Shown: positions 1 through 9,776 of the stretch, in pieces
How the letters are laid out: every line of letters begins with the position of its first letter
Numbering within the stretch: the first letter of the stretch is position 1
Assembly (NCBI GenBank): GCA_027452205.1
Contig: DAIDGV010000007.1
Location: 36,421 to 100,420, forward strand
Direction of reading: 5' to 3'
Origin: a candidate division FCPU426 bacterium
GTDB lineage: Bacteria > Oederibacteriota > Muellerivitia > Muellerivitales > Muellerivitaceae
DNA length: 64,000 bases
Position numbers and translations under genes: made by a program
Notes under the pieces: generated by a model
What the model saw: the letters and a program-made list of their open reading frames with translations, nothing else
What the model was told of the DNA's origin: nothing
Databases searched by the model: none

Positions 1-2
1 AT

Positions 3-1070
3 TGGACGGTGGACGGCTCCTTCCTATATAAGAACGGTGTTTCTTATTCGGGTGAGGTCCACTCCAAGGACTTGCCTTTGTCGGGCCTTACCAATGACAT
101 TCCCCGGTTGAAGAACGACAAGATCGACGGGACCGTGGCCATGGACCTGACCTATTCGCAGCTCTTGAACAAGCCATCCTCCCTCAAGGCTAACGGCCAG
201 ATCGTCTTGAAGAACATCGGGTTCTCGCTTCCGAACGAGCCTTACTTGCAGAATTTGAACAGTGTCATCACGGTGGCCTATCCTAACTTCAAGACCATCA
301 ACGCGACCTTCAATGGTTTTGACGGGTCGGGCGTCGCCAGCTTGTCCATCAACGCGGGAAAGACCCTTTCTTACGCCTACGCTTTCGACCTCAAAAGCGT
401 GAATGTGCAAAAATTAATCGATTCCAGTGTGGATGCCTATGTGGTGAAGAATCCTGAAAAATACAAGGACAAGCTCTTTGGTTCGGCCAATATGAACTAT
501 AAGGGAACGGGTCACGGCACCAGTTCGGAAGAAATGATGGCCAGCGCCAATGGGTCGGGTAATTACTCGATCGCCAACGGCAAAGTCAAAGGCTATGACG
601 CTATCAGCTATCTCAATAAGTTCTTCGGCCAGCAGAGCGATGAGATCGACTTTGAGACCATTTCGGGCACTTTGGCGATGAAGAACAAGATCGCCTCTTA
701 TACCGTCAATACCACCGGAAAGGTGGGCGCGGTCAAGGCTGTCGGCGCCATCAATGTGGTCACCTATTTCTACGCGCCTGAAATGAACGTGAATTGCGAC
801 ATCCACAAGGAATTCTTGAATTCGGACGCCATCAAGTCCCAATTGCCGGACAGTGTGAGGGATAAATACGATGTGAACCGCTTGGCGGATTCGAACGGCA
901 ATGTTCCGTTGGATTTCCACTTTACGGGCGACGCCACCAAGGTGCCGGGAGCGGATTGTTTGAACGTGAACCGCCTGGTGAATAACCTTCTCAATAGCTA
1001 CGCGGGTGAAGTGACACAGCAGGTTCAGCAACAGGGACAAAACATATTAAAAGGTTTGTTCGGTAAGTAA
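3..1070 (+). CDS. AsmA-like protein, C-terminal part (5' end outside window)
   Basis: The reading frame is open from the first bases of the window, so the gene starts upstream and only the last ~356 residues are seen. The visible part is Gly/Asn/Ser-rich with many short alternating beta-type stretches. Its final third resembles the AsmA C-terminal region, with a G-x-G stretch followed by a segment like VKGYDAISYLNKFFG. Proteins of this family are envelope proteins, anchored by one N-terminal helix, that are thought to bridge inner and outer membrane and affect lipid or outer-membrane protein homeostasis. The stop lies 19 bases before the phosphatase gene, so the two may be cotranscribed. The family call rests on overall pattern rather than a catalytic motif. 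Another large repetitive periplasmic protein is possible. Confidence 0.6.
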   Translation, partial: WTVDGSFLYKNGVSYSGEVHSKDLPLSGLTNDIPRLKNDKIDGTVAMDLTYSQLLNKPSSLKANGQIVLKNIGFSLPNEPYLQNLNSVITVAYPNFKTINATFNGFDGSGVASLSINAGKTLSYAYAFDLKSVNVQKLIDSSVDAYVVKNPEKYKDKLFGSANMNYKGTGHGTSSEEMMASANGSGNYSIANGKVKGYDAISYLNKFFGQQSDEIDFETISGTLAMKNKIASYTVNTTGKVGAVKAVGAINVVTYFYAPEMNVNCDIHKEFLNSDAIKSQLPDSVRDKYDVNRLADSNGNVPLDFHFTGDATKVPGADCLNVNRLVNNLLNSYAGEVTQQVQQQGQNILKGLFGK

Positions 1071-1089
1071 TTCGAAACAAAGGGTTAAA

Positions 1090-1755
1090 ATGATCTACGC
1101 CATCGGTGATATCCACGGTTGTTTAGCGCCATTGAAAGAGCTCATGGCGCAGATCGCCCCCAAGCCCGAGGATGAGGTCGTTTTTTTAGGGGATTATATC
1201 GACCGAGGACCGGACAGCAAGGGCGTGCTGGATTATCTGGTGGCCAACCATAAGCCCAATTGGCATTATTTGCGCGGTAATCACGAACAAATGCTGTTGG
1301 AGTGGCTGGGGACGCCCAATCCCCTAGCGGCGGCCAATTGGCTGCTCAATGGCGGGCATCAGACCCTGCAATCTTATGTGCCCCGTGAAAAGCTGGACGA
1401 AGTGCGTGGGGAAGGGGCCCATATCCTGCTTCAGTCCTACATCCCGCATACCCATGTGGAACTCTTGAATAGCCTGCCTTTGTTCTATGAAACGGCCGAT
1501 TATTACTTCTGCCACGCGGGGATCAATCTGGACCGGTCTTTGGCCGACCAGGAACAGGATGACCTGCTTTGGATCCGGCGCAAGTTCTTACAAGATCCCC
1601 GGCCTACTCCGAAACTGGTCGTTCACGGTCATACACCGGTCGATAAGACCGATATTTCAAAGGACCGCATCAACTTGGATACGGGTTGTGTTTATGGCGG
1701 CTCGTTGACGGCGATCGCCCTGCCGGAAAAAAAGTTGATCCAAGTGAAGGCCTGA
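1090..1755 (+). CDS. PPP-family metallophosphoesterase (PrpA/ApaH-like serine/threonine phosphatase)
   Basis: A 221-residue cytoplasmic enzyme with all PPP-superfamily metal motifs in order: GDIHG (residues 6-10), GDYIDRGP (about 34-41), GNHE (about 62-65), CHAG (about 140) and VHGHTP (about 178). These Asp, His and Asn residues bind two metals and hydrolyse phosphoesters. Length and motif spacing match bacterial PrpA/PrpB-like protein phosphatases. Symmetric Ap4A hydrolase (ApaH) is usually somewhat longer. The substrate cannot be read from sequence. The ATG at 1090 is 19 bases after the upstream stop. The gene converges on mazG with one base between their ends. Confidence 0.85.
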   Translation: MIYAIGDIHGCLAPLKELMAQIAPKPEDEVVFLGDYIDRGPDSKGVLDYLVANHKPNWHYLRGNHEQMLLEWLGTPNPLAAANWLLNGGHQTLQSYVPREKLDEVRGEGAHILLQSYIPHTHVELLNSLPLFYETADYYFCHAGINLDRSLADQEQDDLLWIRRKFLQDPRPTPKLVVHGHTPVDKTDISKDRINLDTGCVYGGSLTAIALPEKKLIQVKA

Positions 1756-1756
1756 A

Positions 1757-2482
1757 CTACTTCCGGTTTTTGGATGTCTTTTGGGTGCTGGTCTTGTTGC
1801 CCTGTTTTTCCCAAGCGTTGAACTGTTTTTCAAATTCCCGGTTGGTCCAGCTGAGGGTTGTTTCCGCGTTCAAGTTCTCCATGTGGGCCAAATAAGACAA
1901 ACGGAACAGAAGTTCCCCTAAATGGGCCTCGACCTGGGCTTTTTTCTTCTTCCCAAGGTTCCTTTTCAGTTTTTGCCACTCTTCTTCGATGGCCTTTTGG
2001 GCTTCTGAAGCGTTCTGGGGAAGGAATCCGTGGCGGGAGACCTTATCCTGCATCCTTTGGGCCCTCAAAAGGGAAGGGAGTGATTTAGGCAGGCCATCCA
2101 GGGCGGACTGGCGTTCGGGTTTTTCCTCCCGTTTCAGCTCTTCCCATTTCTTCAGGATGCTGTCCATTTTGCGGCTGGCCTTGCCGAAAACATGGGGATG
2201 GCGGCGAACTAATTTGTCCGAGATGGTCTGGGCCACGTCCTCGAAGTCGAATAAGCTTTTTTCTTTTGCTAATTGGGCATGAAAGACCACTTGAAGCAAT
2301 AGGTCCCCCAACTCCTCCCGAAGATGCTCGGGATCTTTGCTGTCGATGGCGTCCAAGACCTCGTGCGCTTCCTCGATCAGGTAAGGTTTCAGGCTTTGGT
2401 GTGTCTGCTTTTTGTCCCAGGGACAGCCATTCTTTGCCCTCAACCGGGCCATCAGCTTTTGAAGTCGCTTGGTTTGGTCCAT
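1757..2482 (-). CDS. mazG: Nucleoside triphosphate pyrophosphohydrolase MazG
   Basis: A 241-residue MazG-type all-alpha NTP pyrophosphohydrolase, expected to hydrolyse (d)NTPs to monophosphate and PPi, including damaged nucleotides. The N-terminal half carries the family signature: CPWDKKQTH, then the metal-binding EEAHEVLDAI and EELGDLLLQVVFHAQLA, then RRHPHVFG. The C-terminal repeat is present but less conserved, as is usual. I chose the start at 2482 because an AGGAGG lies four bases upstream on the minus strand. An in-frame ATG at 2521 would add 13 residues without such a site. The stop abuts the convergent phosphatase gene. Confidence 0.9.
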   Translation of the reverse strand: MDQTKRLQKLMARLRAKNGCPWDKKQTHQSLKPYLIEEAHEVLDAIDSKDPEHLREELGDLLLQVVFHAQLAKEKSLFDFEDVAQTISDKLVRRHPHVFGKASRKMDSILKKWEELKREEKPERQSALDGLPKSLPSLLRAQRMQDKVSRHGFLPQNASEAQKAIEEEWQKLKRNLGKKKKAQVEAHLGELLFRLSYLAHMENLNAETTLSWTNREFEKQFNAWEKQGNKTSTQKTSKNRK

Positions 2483-2606
2483 GATGCCTCCTAGGCGTGA
2501 GGACTCTAACATGAAAGGCAAGGGCTGCCAATTGGCCCGATTGTATCCAGTTGGTAAACGACGCGGATCGGTGGGATACTGGTGACCAGGTTATTTTTCG
2601 CAGCCC

Positions 2607-2635
2607 TTGACAGATATCGGGGGCCGAAGTATTTA
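2607..2635 (+). promoter_or_regulatory. Sigma-70-type promoter for the acidic-protein gene
   Basis: A perfect -35 TTGACA at 2607-2612 is followed by a 17-base spacer and TATTTA at 2630-2635. The next start codon is GTG at 2665, behind an AGGAGG site. The -10 is only a partial match. Confidence 0.5.
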
Positions 2636-2664
2636 TGGGTTAACTTTTCCCCAGGAGGGTCCCC

Positions 2665-3102
2665 GTGCCTCGCAAAAGCCGCCATGAAGATAATGATGAA
2701 ATGAACGAAGACGATGATGTGAGGGCTGGTGGCAGCCGTAATAACGATGATGACGACGATGACGTGGATGATGATGACGACGAAGATACCATCGACCTCG
2801 ATACCGCCGAGGATGAGGAAGAGGACGATGACGACGTCGATGATGATGAAGACGATGACGATGATGACGCCGATAGCGTCGATGATATCGAACGCCGCCG
2901 GCTCTTCCAGGTCGAGGCCGAGGAGATCCTTGAGCATTTGACCCTGGATGATGTTCGCGAGGTCCTCAGTGAGAACGAGATGGACGTGAACTTGGCCGCC
3001 AAGTTGAAGAAGTTCCTGACCGAGGTTGTCCGTGAGGGCGAAGTGGATAATATGGACGACGCCTGGGAAGAAGCCATGGAGCGTCTTGAAGAGGAAGTTT
3101 GA
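2665..3102 (+). CDS. Highly acidic low-complexity protein of unknown function
   Basis: A 145-residue protein in two parts. Residues 1-25 are charged and contain a basic PRKSRH start. Residues about 26-75 are almost entirely Asp and Glu, encoded by runs of GAT/GAC. The last 70 residues look like ordinary amphipathic helices. The start is GTG, with AGGAGG seven bases upstream (2653-2658), and a strong terminator follows directly, so this is a compact single-gene unit with its own promoter. I do not recognise a family. Acidic tails of this kind occur in RNA-polymerase delta and in DNA-mimic or histone-chaperone-like proteins, but there is no direct evidence for such a role. The opposite-strand open frame here is an artefact of the GAT/GAC repeat. 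Confidence 0.8.
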   Translation: MPRKSRHEDNDEMNEDDDVRAGGSRNNDDDDDDVDDDDDEDTIDLDTAEDEEEDDDDVDDDEDDDDDDADSVDDIERRRLFQVEAEEILEHLTLDDVREVLSENEMDVNLAAKLKKFLTEVVREGEVDNMDDAWEEAMERLEEEV

Positions 3103-3119
3103 ACCGAAAGCCGTTTCGA

Positions 3120-3153
3120 CCCCTAGAAAGGAAACTTTCTAGGGGTTTTTTTA
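3120..3153 (+). terminator. Rho-independent terminator
   Basis: The stem CCCCTAGAAAG pairs perfectly with CTTTCTAGGGG around a GAAA loop and is followed by seven T. It lies 17 bases after the acidic-protein stop. Confidence 0.95.
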
Positions 3154-3223
3154 TTATCCGCCGCCGTCAGTGGTGTCTTTTGCCGGTCCATTCGCCCGAA
3201 GGGATATGTTAAACTCTAGCCCC

Positions 3224-3754
3224 ATGTTCACCGAATATTTCGACCAATTACGCTCTTTATGGCTCCGTCCTTCCGTGTTCTTCGAAACGACCGCCAAAAA
3301 GAACGACGAGAAACTGGCCTCCCGTTTCGTCGTCCGGACCAGTCTGTTGGTGGCGCTCGAATTAGGCCTGTCCGAAGCCCTTGGCGGGGGCGACCTGCGC
3401 ATCATCGCTTTTGTGACGCTGGTCTTGGTCCTTGTGATGCCTTTCGTGTTGGCGATGTGGGTCTCGCTTTGGTCCCGGTTCATCGCTTTATGCGCCCAGC
3501 TTTTGGGTGAAAAGGTGCCGTTGGATAAGGTCCGCCTAGTGGTCTCTTATTCCGCCGGTGGTTGGATCACTCTGGTCCTGGGTTTTGGGTGGGGCGCCCT
3601 GCTTTCCACCATCATGGTGTTTTTCCAAGCTTTGGGTTTTGAGAAGGTGTTAGGCTATTCCCGGTGGAGTTCCCGGGTTTACGTGGGCTTTCCCTTCGCT
3701 TTGATGCTGGTGTTGGCGCTGATCTTTACTCTCTTGTTCAAGGTGTTCAAATGA
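3224..3754 (+). CDS. Yip1-domain-like integral membrane protein
   Basis: A 176-residue protein with about five hydrophobic segments, starting MFTEYFDQLRSLWLRPSVFF. An N-terminal stretch of this kind ahead of a multi-helix membrane domain is typical of bacterial Yip1-family proteins, whose function is unknown. The ATG at 3224 matches the usual family start. An ATG at 3206 behind GAAGGG is possible but the spacing is too tight. The stop overlaps the next start (ATGA at 3751), which indicates translational coupling. Family assignment is moderate because it rests on topology and the N-terminal pattern. Confidence 0.6.
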   Translation: MFTEYFDQLRSLWLRPSVFFETTAKKNDEKLASRFVVRTSLLVALELGLSEALGGGDLRIIAFVTLVLVLVMPFVLAMWVSLWSRFIALCAQLLGEKVPLDKVRLVVSYSAGGWITLVLGFGWGALLSTIMVFFQALGFEKVLGYSRWSSRVYVGFPFALMLVLALIFTLLFKVFK

Positions 3755-4062
3755 GCCCGGTCAGATCACGCAGTGCCTCCCAAAAACAAGCCGCTATCCA
3801 GGTGGAAGAACGGAACGCCATCACTTCCTACCGTTGGGCCTGGTACGCCCTGGCCCTGTTGGTGCCCTTTTCAGGCATCCTCATGGGGCTCTTTCTGTAC
3901 GACCAGGACTCGAAAGAGGTCCGCAAGGTCGGCCGGAACAGCCTTTTCATCGGGTTCGTCGTTTGGGTGGTCTTTCCGCTTTTCGTCGCGATGGTGGTCG
4001 GCATTTTCCTGCTCGCGGCGGCGGCCAGTTGGGTGGCTCAAATGCTACCCGCCGCGGACTAA
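3751..4062 (+). CDS. Small two-helix membrane protein, unknown function
   Basis: A 103-residue protein with a short charged N-terminus and two hydrophobic segments (about residues 30-50 and 66-95), separated by the polar stretch YDQDSKEVRKVGRN. The ATG overlaps the stop of the Yip1-like gene by four bases, so the pair is probably co-translated and the products may act together in the membrane. I recognise no family or catalytic motif. Confidence 0.65.
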   Translation: MSPVRSRSASQKQAAIQVEERNAITSYRWAWYALALLVPFSGILMGLFLYDQDSKEVRKVGRNSLFIGFVVWVVFPLFVAMVVGIFLLAAAASWVAQMLPAAD

Positions 4063-4092
4063 AGGTCTCCCTTGCCCGGGCGGGGTTGATCC

Positions 4093-4827
4093 GTGACATC
4101 CTCTATCCTTATCACCGGCGGCACCCGGGGTATTGGGTTGGCCCTTTGCAAGGCGTTCCTTCATAACGGCTGGCAGGTCACCACTTCTTATCATCAAGAC
4201 GAATCGGACGCGCAAAAGGCCAAGGAAGAACTTTCGGCCATTGGGTCCTTGTTCTCGATCGTCAAAAGCGACATCACCCAGGAAGCTGCGGTAGCTGAAT
4301 TGGTCCAAGGGGCCCTGGGGCAGTGGGGCAAATTGGATTGCGTCATCCATAACGCCGGTTCGACCCATAATGCCCGGCTCGTGAACGTGGAAGAAACCGA
4401 TTGGAAAGAGACCTTGGACGTCCATTTGAAAGGGGCCTTTTGGCTTTCAAAGGCCTGCCTACGCCCCATGATGAAACAGAAGAACGGGCACCTCATTTTC
4501 ATCTCCTCGGTCGTCGCCACCACCGGCAATATCGGCCAAGCCAGCTATACGGCGGCTAAGGCGGGGCTTTTGGGGTTGGCCCGCAGTACCGCCCAGGAAT
4601 ATGGCGGCAAGAATATCCGGGTCAATGTGGTCTTTCCAGGTTTTCATAAGACCCGGCTTTCGGGCAATCTTTCAACCGAAGCCGAAGAAGCCATCCGGCA
4701 AAAGCATCTGTTGTCCACCACGACCGATCTTCAAGAGGTCGCCGGCTTCCTGCTGTGGCTGGCTTCGACGCGAACCATTTCTGGTCAAACCTTCAATCTC
4801 GATTCCCGTTTACCGGGTTGGTTATGA
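4093..4827 (+). CDS. Short-chain dehydrogenase/reductase, FabG-like, in biotin locus
   Basis: A 244-residue classical SDR. The NAD(P)-binding TGGTRGIG motif is at residues 8-15, NAG is in the middle of the Rossmann fold, and the catalytic triad is S139, Y152 and K156. Length and motifs match 3-oxoacyl-ACP reductases. The start is GTG. The stop overlaps the ATG of a ketosynthase gene, then bioF and bioD follow. Coupling of a ketoreductase with a ketosynthase suggests the pair extends and reduces an acyl chain, possibly towards the pimeloyl moiety of biotin. That role is inferred from neighbours only. General fatty-acid synthesis or another polyketide-like product is also possible. Confidence 0.8.
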   Translation: MTSSILITGGTRGIGLALCKAFLHNGWQVTTSYHQDESDAQKAKEELSAIGSLFSIVKSDITQEAAVAELVQGALGQWGKLDCVIHNAGSTHNARLVNVEETDWKETLDVHLKGAFWLSKACLRPMMKQKNGHLIFISSVVATTGNIGQASYTAAKAGLLGLARSTAQEYGGKNIRVNVVFPGFHKTRLSGNLSTEAEEAIRQKHLLSTTTDLQEVAGFLLWLASTRTISGQTFNLDSRLPGWL

Positions 4828-6002
4828 GATCACGCATTGTCGTGACCGGCTGGGGTGTGGTTACCCCTTTGGGGTTCAATGCCCAACACACTTGGAAATA
4901 CCTGATGGAAGGGGAATCGGCCCGGCATCCTTTGGCTGGGCCGGAATGGAAGGCTTTTGACCGCCCCTATGCCGCCCAATCGACCGACACCTGGATACCG
5001 GATAATCTCCTGCGCCGGGACCGTTCCATCCAGTTCGCCCTCTTGGCCGCCCAGGAAGCCTGGACCCACTCGAACCTTTATCAAGTCGATCCGCTCAGGA
5101 TCGGGACGACCTTTTCTTCCAGCAAAGGCGGGGTTGTGAGTTTGATCAACGCGATGGAAGACTCGGAAACCGATGAGGATTTTTTGTCGGAATTCTTTCC
5201 CCATGCGGCGGGCCGGCTTATTCAAAAAAGCTTTGCCTTGGGCGGGCCCGCCTTGTCCGTGGCCTCGGCTTGCTCCACAGGGGTAGGGAGTCTCTCGGCA
5301 GGCGCTCGGTTGTTGCTGGATGGAGAATGCGACGCGGTCATTACAGGCAGCACCGAGGCTTCCATCCATCCCTTGATCTATGCCGGGTTCCGGAACATGG
5401 GGGTCCTCAGCGAAAAGCCGGGAGGTCCTTCCGCTTTTGATATTGAACGGGATGGATTCATTATGGGAGAAGGGGCGGCGGCCATGATCCTGGAGACCGA
5501 AAAGTCCGCCAAGGCCCGCAAGGCGCCTATCCTGGCCCGGCTTTCGGGATGGGCCATGGGAGCGGACGCTTATGGGGCCCTGGAGATGGAACCTAATGGG
5601 CAAACCATCGTTCCGGTCATTGAAAGAGCTCTTCAAAAGGCCCGGTTGAAACCCAAAGACATCGGATATATCAACGCCCATGGAACGGGCACCCGTTTGA
5701 ACGATTCAGTGGAATCCAAAGCCATCTATCAGGTCTTTGGTGACAAGACCGCTTGGGTCAGTTCCACCAAGGGTGCGACGGGCCATCTTTTGGGGGCGGC
5801 GGGCAGTGTGGAGGCGGTCCTATCAGCGATCGCGCTTCAAAAAGGGGAATTGCCGGACACCCACAACCTGAACAACCCGGACCCGGATTGCCCGATCCGG
5901 CATGTGCCCAAGGGTGGCCTGAAACGAAAGGTGAAGCATGTCCTATCCCTTTCCTATGGATTTGGGGGACAATTAGGGGCTGTTATCTTTTCAAAAGCCT
6001 GA
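4824..6002 (+). CDS. Beta-ketoacyl-ACP synthase, FabF-like, in biotin locus
   Basis: A 392-residue thiolase-fold ketosynthase starting MRSRIVVTGWGVVTPLG, the typical KAS II N-terminus. The active-site Cys-His-His triad is complete: C150 in SVASACSTGVGS, H286 in NAHGTGT and H321 in TKGATGHLLGAAG. The enzyme condenses malonyl-ACP with an acyl-ACP. The ATG at 4824 overlaps the reductase stop by four bases, and bioF begins eight bases after this stop. It is slightly shorter than E. coli FabF. It could be the housekeeping enzyme, but no acpP, fabD or fabH lies nearby, and the bio context favours a dedicated role. Confidence 0.85.
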   Translation: MRSRIVVTGWGVVTPLGFNAQHTWKYLMEGESARHPLAGPEWKAFDRPYAAQSTDTWIPDNLLRRDRSIQFALLAAQEAWTHSNLYQVDPLRIGTTFSSSKGGVVSLINAMEDSETDEDFLSEFFPHAAGRLIQKSFALGGPALSVASACSTGVGSLSAGARLLLDGECDAVITGSTEASIHPLIYAGFRNMGVLSEKPGGPSAFDIERDGFIMGEGAAAMILETEKSAKARKAPILARLSGWAMGADAYGALEMEPNGQTIVPVIERALQKARLKPKDIGYINAHGTGTRLNDSVESKAIYQVFGDKTAWVSSTKGATGHLLGAAGSVEAVLSAIALQKGELPDTHNLNNPDPDCPIRHVPKGGLKRKVKHVLSLSYGFGGQLGAVIFSKA

Positions 6003-6009
6003 CCGATAG

Positions 6010-7853
<1,844 letters not shown>

Positions 7854-7867
7854 AAGGAGGGCCGTGC

Positions 7868-9079
7868 ATGAGAATGATTTATTGGGTCATCGGCTTCCTC
7901 TTTTTGACCACTTCCATGGCTTTTGCTGCTCCCAAGACCGCCTCGGATTATTTTTCCTTGGGGACGAGGCTCTATAACGCCAAGGATTTTGAGGGCGCCT
8001 ATTACGCTTTCGAAGCGGGGCTGGTGCTCAATCCTAAGAGCGCGGCTGGATATCAAGGCTTGGGGGATAGTCTCTATTTTTCAGGCCATCAGTACGACGC
8101 CATGAAGGCCTACCAAAAGTCCCTGGCCTTGAATCCAAACAATCCAAAATTGACCGCTTTTGTGAAGGACTTCAAACCCAATGACATACCAACGGTGACC
8201 GTGACGCCTTCCGCGACTGGGGAAGACCGCGTCGTCGTTTCGGGACAAGACCTCGGGGCGACCGGCAATAAGACCGCTTCCCAAGGACCGACGGCGGTCA
8301 GTACGCCGGACCTGCGCCTGGCCTTGGACAAAAATACCTGGGTCAGGGGTTACGTCGGTTACGACTTCGCTCTTTTAAGCGACCTGACAACAAGCCTTAA
8401 TGTTTTAGGTTCTTCTTTGGCCGCTAGCTCAGGCGTGACGGGAACGACCAGTTCGGGGAGTAACGGTATCTTGGCGGGGGTGGAATTCGGCGTGGCGGTG
8501 GACCCGGGCAACGCCTTCTCGATCTGTATCGAGAACGTTTGGACACAAACCGAAAGCTTCAACAGCGGGGTGAGCAATGTGTCGGACCCGAACGCGACCT
8601 TTCAGCCGTCTTTCTCGCCCAGCCTGACCTCCGTGGCGTTGAATTACTATGCCTTCATTCCCAATGACAAAGGCTCCCGGACCTATTTCCAATTTGGCGC
8701 GGGTCTTTATCAGGCGGTCGTGGGCTTTACCGGATGGGATCCGGCCACGATCTTGAGCAGCCCCCAAGAATCGGGCTCTTTTTCCGCCGTCGGTCTTGGA
8801 GGCACTTTTGGCATCGGCGAAACAATGGTCCTCGACAAATCCTTTGCCTTGGATATCGTCGGCCGGGGACGGATCGTTTCTTTTGGGCAGATGACCGCGG
8901 ACCAGATCACCCGGGGAGGGGCGGCCACGACGGACGGGCCTTATGCCATCGCCGTCAATTCCACCACCGGCGCCATCGCGGTGGTGCCGGTAGGCAACAA
9001 TATCGGCGGCGCTTACCGCTACGCGGTAGTGGACTATTCGGGCTTCGACGTCAATTTTGCGTTGACCTATTTTTTCTAG
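7868..9079 (+). CDS. Secreted TPR protein with C-terminal beta-barrel-like domain
   Basis: A 403-residue exported protein. Residues 1-21 are a signal peptide ending near AFA-AP. Residues about 25-105 form two or three tetratricopeptide-type helical repeats (SAAGYQGLGDSLYFSGHQYD, then a second KAYQKSLALNPNNPK unit). After a Thr/Ser-rich linker, residues from about 145 alternate polar and hydrophobic positions and end in a terminal Phe (FALTYFF), as in outer-membrane barrels. The ATG at 7868 is seven bases after GGAGG. It probably sits in the outer membrane with a periplasmic TPR domain. I do not recognise a named family. Confidence 0.7.
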   Translation: MRMIYWVIGFLFLTTSMAFAAPKTASDYFSLGTRLYNAKDFEGAYYAFEAGLVLNPKSAAGYQGLGDSLYFSGHQYDAMKAYQKSLALNPNNPKLTAFVKDFKPNDIPTVTVTPSATGEDRVVVSGQDLGATGNKTASQGPTAVSTPDLRLALDKNTWVRGYVGYDFALLSDLTTSLNVLGSSLAASSGVTGTTSSGSNGILAGVEFGVAVDPGNAFSICIENVWTQTESFNSGVSNVSDPNATFQPSFSPSLTSVALNYYAFIPNDKGSRTYFQFGAGLYQAVVGFTGWDPATILSSPQESGSFSAVGLGGTFGIGETMVLDKSFALDIVGRGRIVSFGQMTADQITRGGAATTDGPYAIAVNSTTGAIAVVPVGNNIGGAYRYAVVDYSGFDVNFALTYFF

Positions 9080-9092
9080 TTTGGAATAACGA

Positions 9093-9713
9093 ATGCGATC
9101 TTCCTTCATCCTATGTTTTTTGTCCGTCCTTATCGGTTTGACGGTGGTTTCATGCGGCAATAAAACCCCGCCGCCGGATTGGGAAACCTATACCAGCAAG
9201 GACCATCTCTACCGGATCCAATATCCCGTTGGATGGCAGACCGCGTTGAACGGACACGCTTTCACCATTAGTACGCCGGACAAGACTGGACTTATCACCG
9301 TGACCGGTTATGTCCATGACGCCCCGGTCTTTGATCAAGAGGCCTTCCGGAAAATGGTCATGTTGGATTTTGTGGAATGCCGGGAGGTGACCCCGTTCAA
9401 ACCGGTGACCCTGAATAACTGGGTGGGGGAAGACGCCGTTTATACGCGTTGGGTCAACGGACTTCGGATCAATTACCTTTTCCGTATCGCTCACCGGGAC
9501 CAGGTAGGTGTCTTCATCGCCATTAGCGAGATTGACGCGCATTTACAAAACCGCACGCCTAATTTCAAACAAACCATGGATTCGTTGGTCTTGCTCACCC
9601 CGCCGGTGGAAAAATACATCGGCAAATACGGGCAATTGGGAACGGCCACGCCGACCCCCAAAAAGCGTCCCTGGCAGGAAACCCTGATCGATCTCATTCG
9701 GGCCACCGAATGA
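9093..9713 (+). CDS. Lipoprotein with PsbP-like segment
   Basis: A 206-residue lipoprotein. The first 20 residues are a lipoprotein signal with lipobox VVSC, and Cys21 is the lipidated residue. It is followed by GNKTPPPDWETYTSKDH. The motif YRIQYPVGWQ resembles the opening of PsbP-like and related stress-type lipoproteins, after which comes a mixed alpha/beta domain. The start is 13 bases after the barrel-protein stop, so the two are likely cotranscribed. A strong terminator follows. The function is unknown. Confidence 0.7.
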   Translation: MRSSFILCFLSVLIGLTVVSCGNKTPPPDWETYTSKDHLYRIQYPVGWQTALNGHAFTISTPDKTGLITVTGYVHDAPVFDQEAFRKMVMLDFVECREVTPFKPVTLNNWVGEDAVYTRWVNGLRINYLFRIAHRDQVGVFIAISEIDAHLQNRTPNFKQTMDSLVLLTPPVEKYIGKYGQLGTATPTPKKRPWQETLIDLIRATE

Positions 9714-9725
9714 CCCTTTGAACCC

Positions 9726-9755
9726 AAAAAGCGCCCCCCTTGGGGAGCGCTTTTG
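9726..9755. terminator. Bidirectional terminator between convergent units
   Basis: AAAAGCGC and GCGCTTTT flank a C-rich/G-rich inner stem and work as a T-tailed hairpin on either strand. It separates the lipoprotein gene from the end of the cytochrome b-c gene. Confidence 0.85.
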
Positions 9756-9776
9756 AGCGAGTTCCTGTTTAACGAC

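Noticed and set aside
2506..3077. Long open frames opposite the acidic-protein gene, rich in Ser or Ile/Val
   Set aside because: They are the reverse reading of the GAT/GAC repeat; no ribosome site, and the plus-strand gene has promoter, Shine-Dalgarno and terminator.
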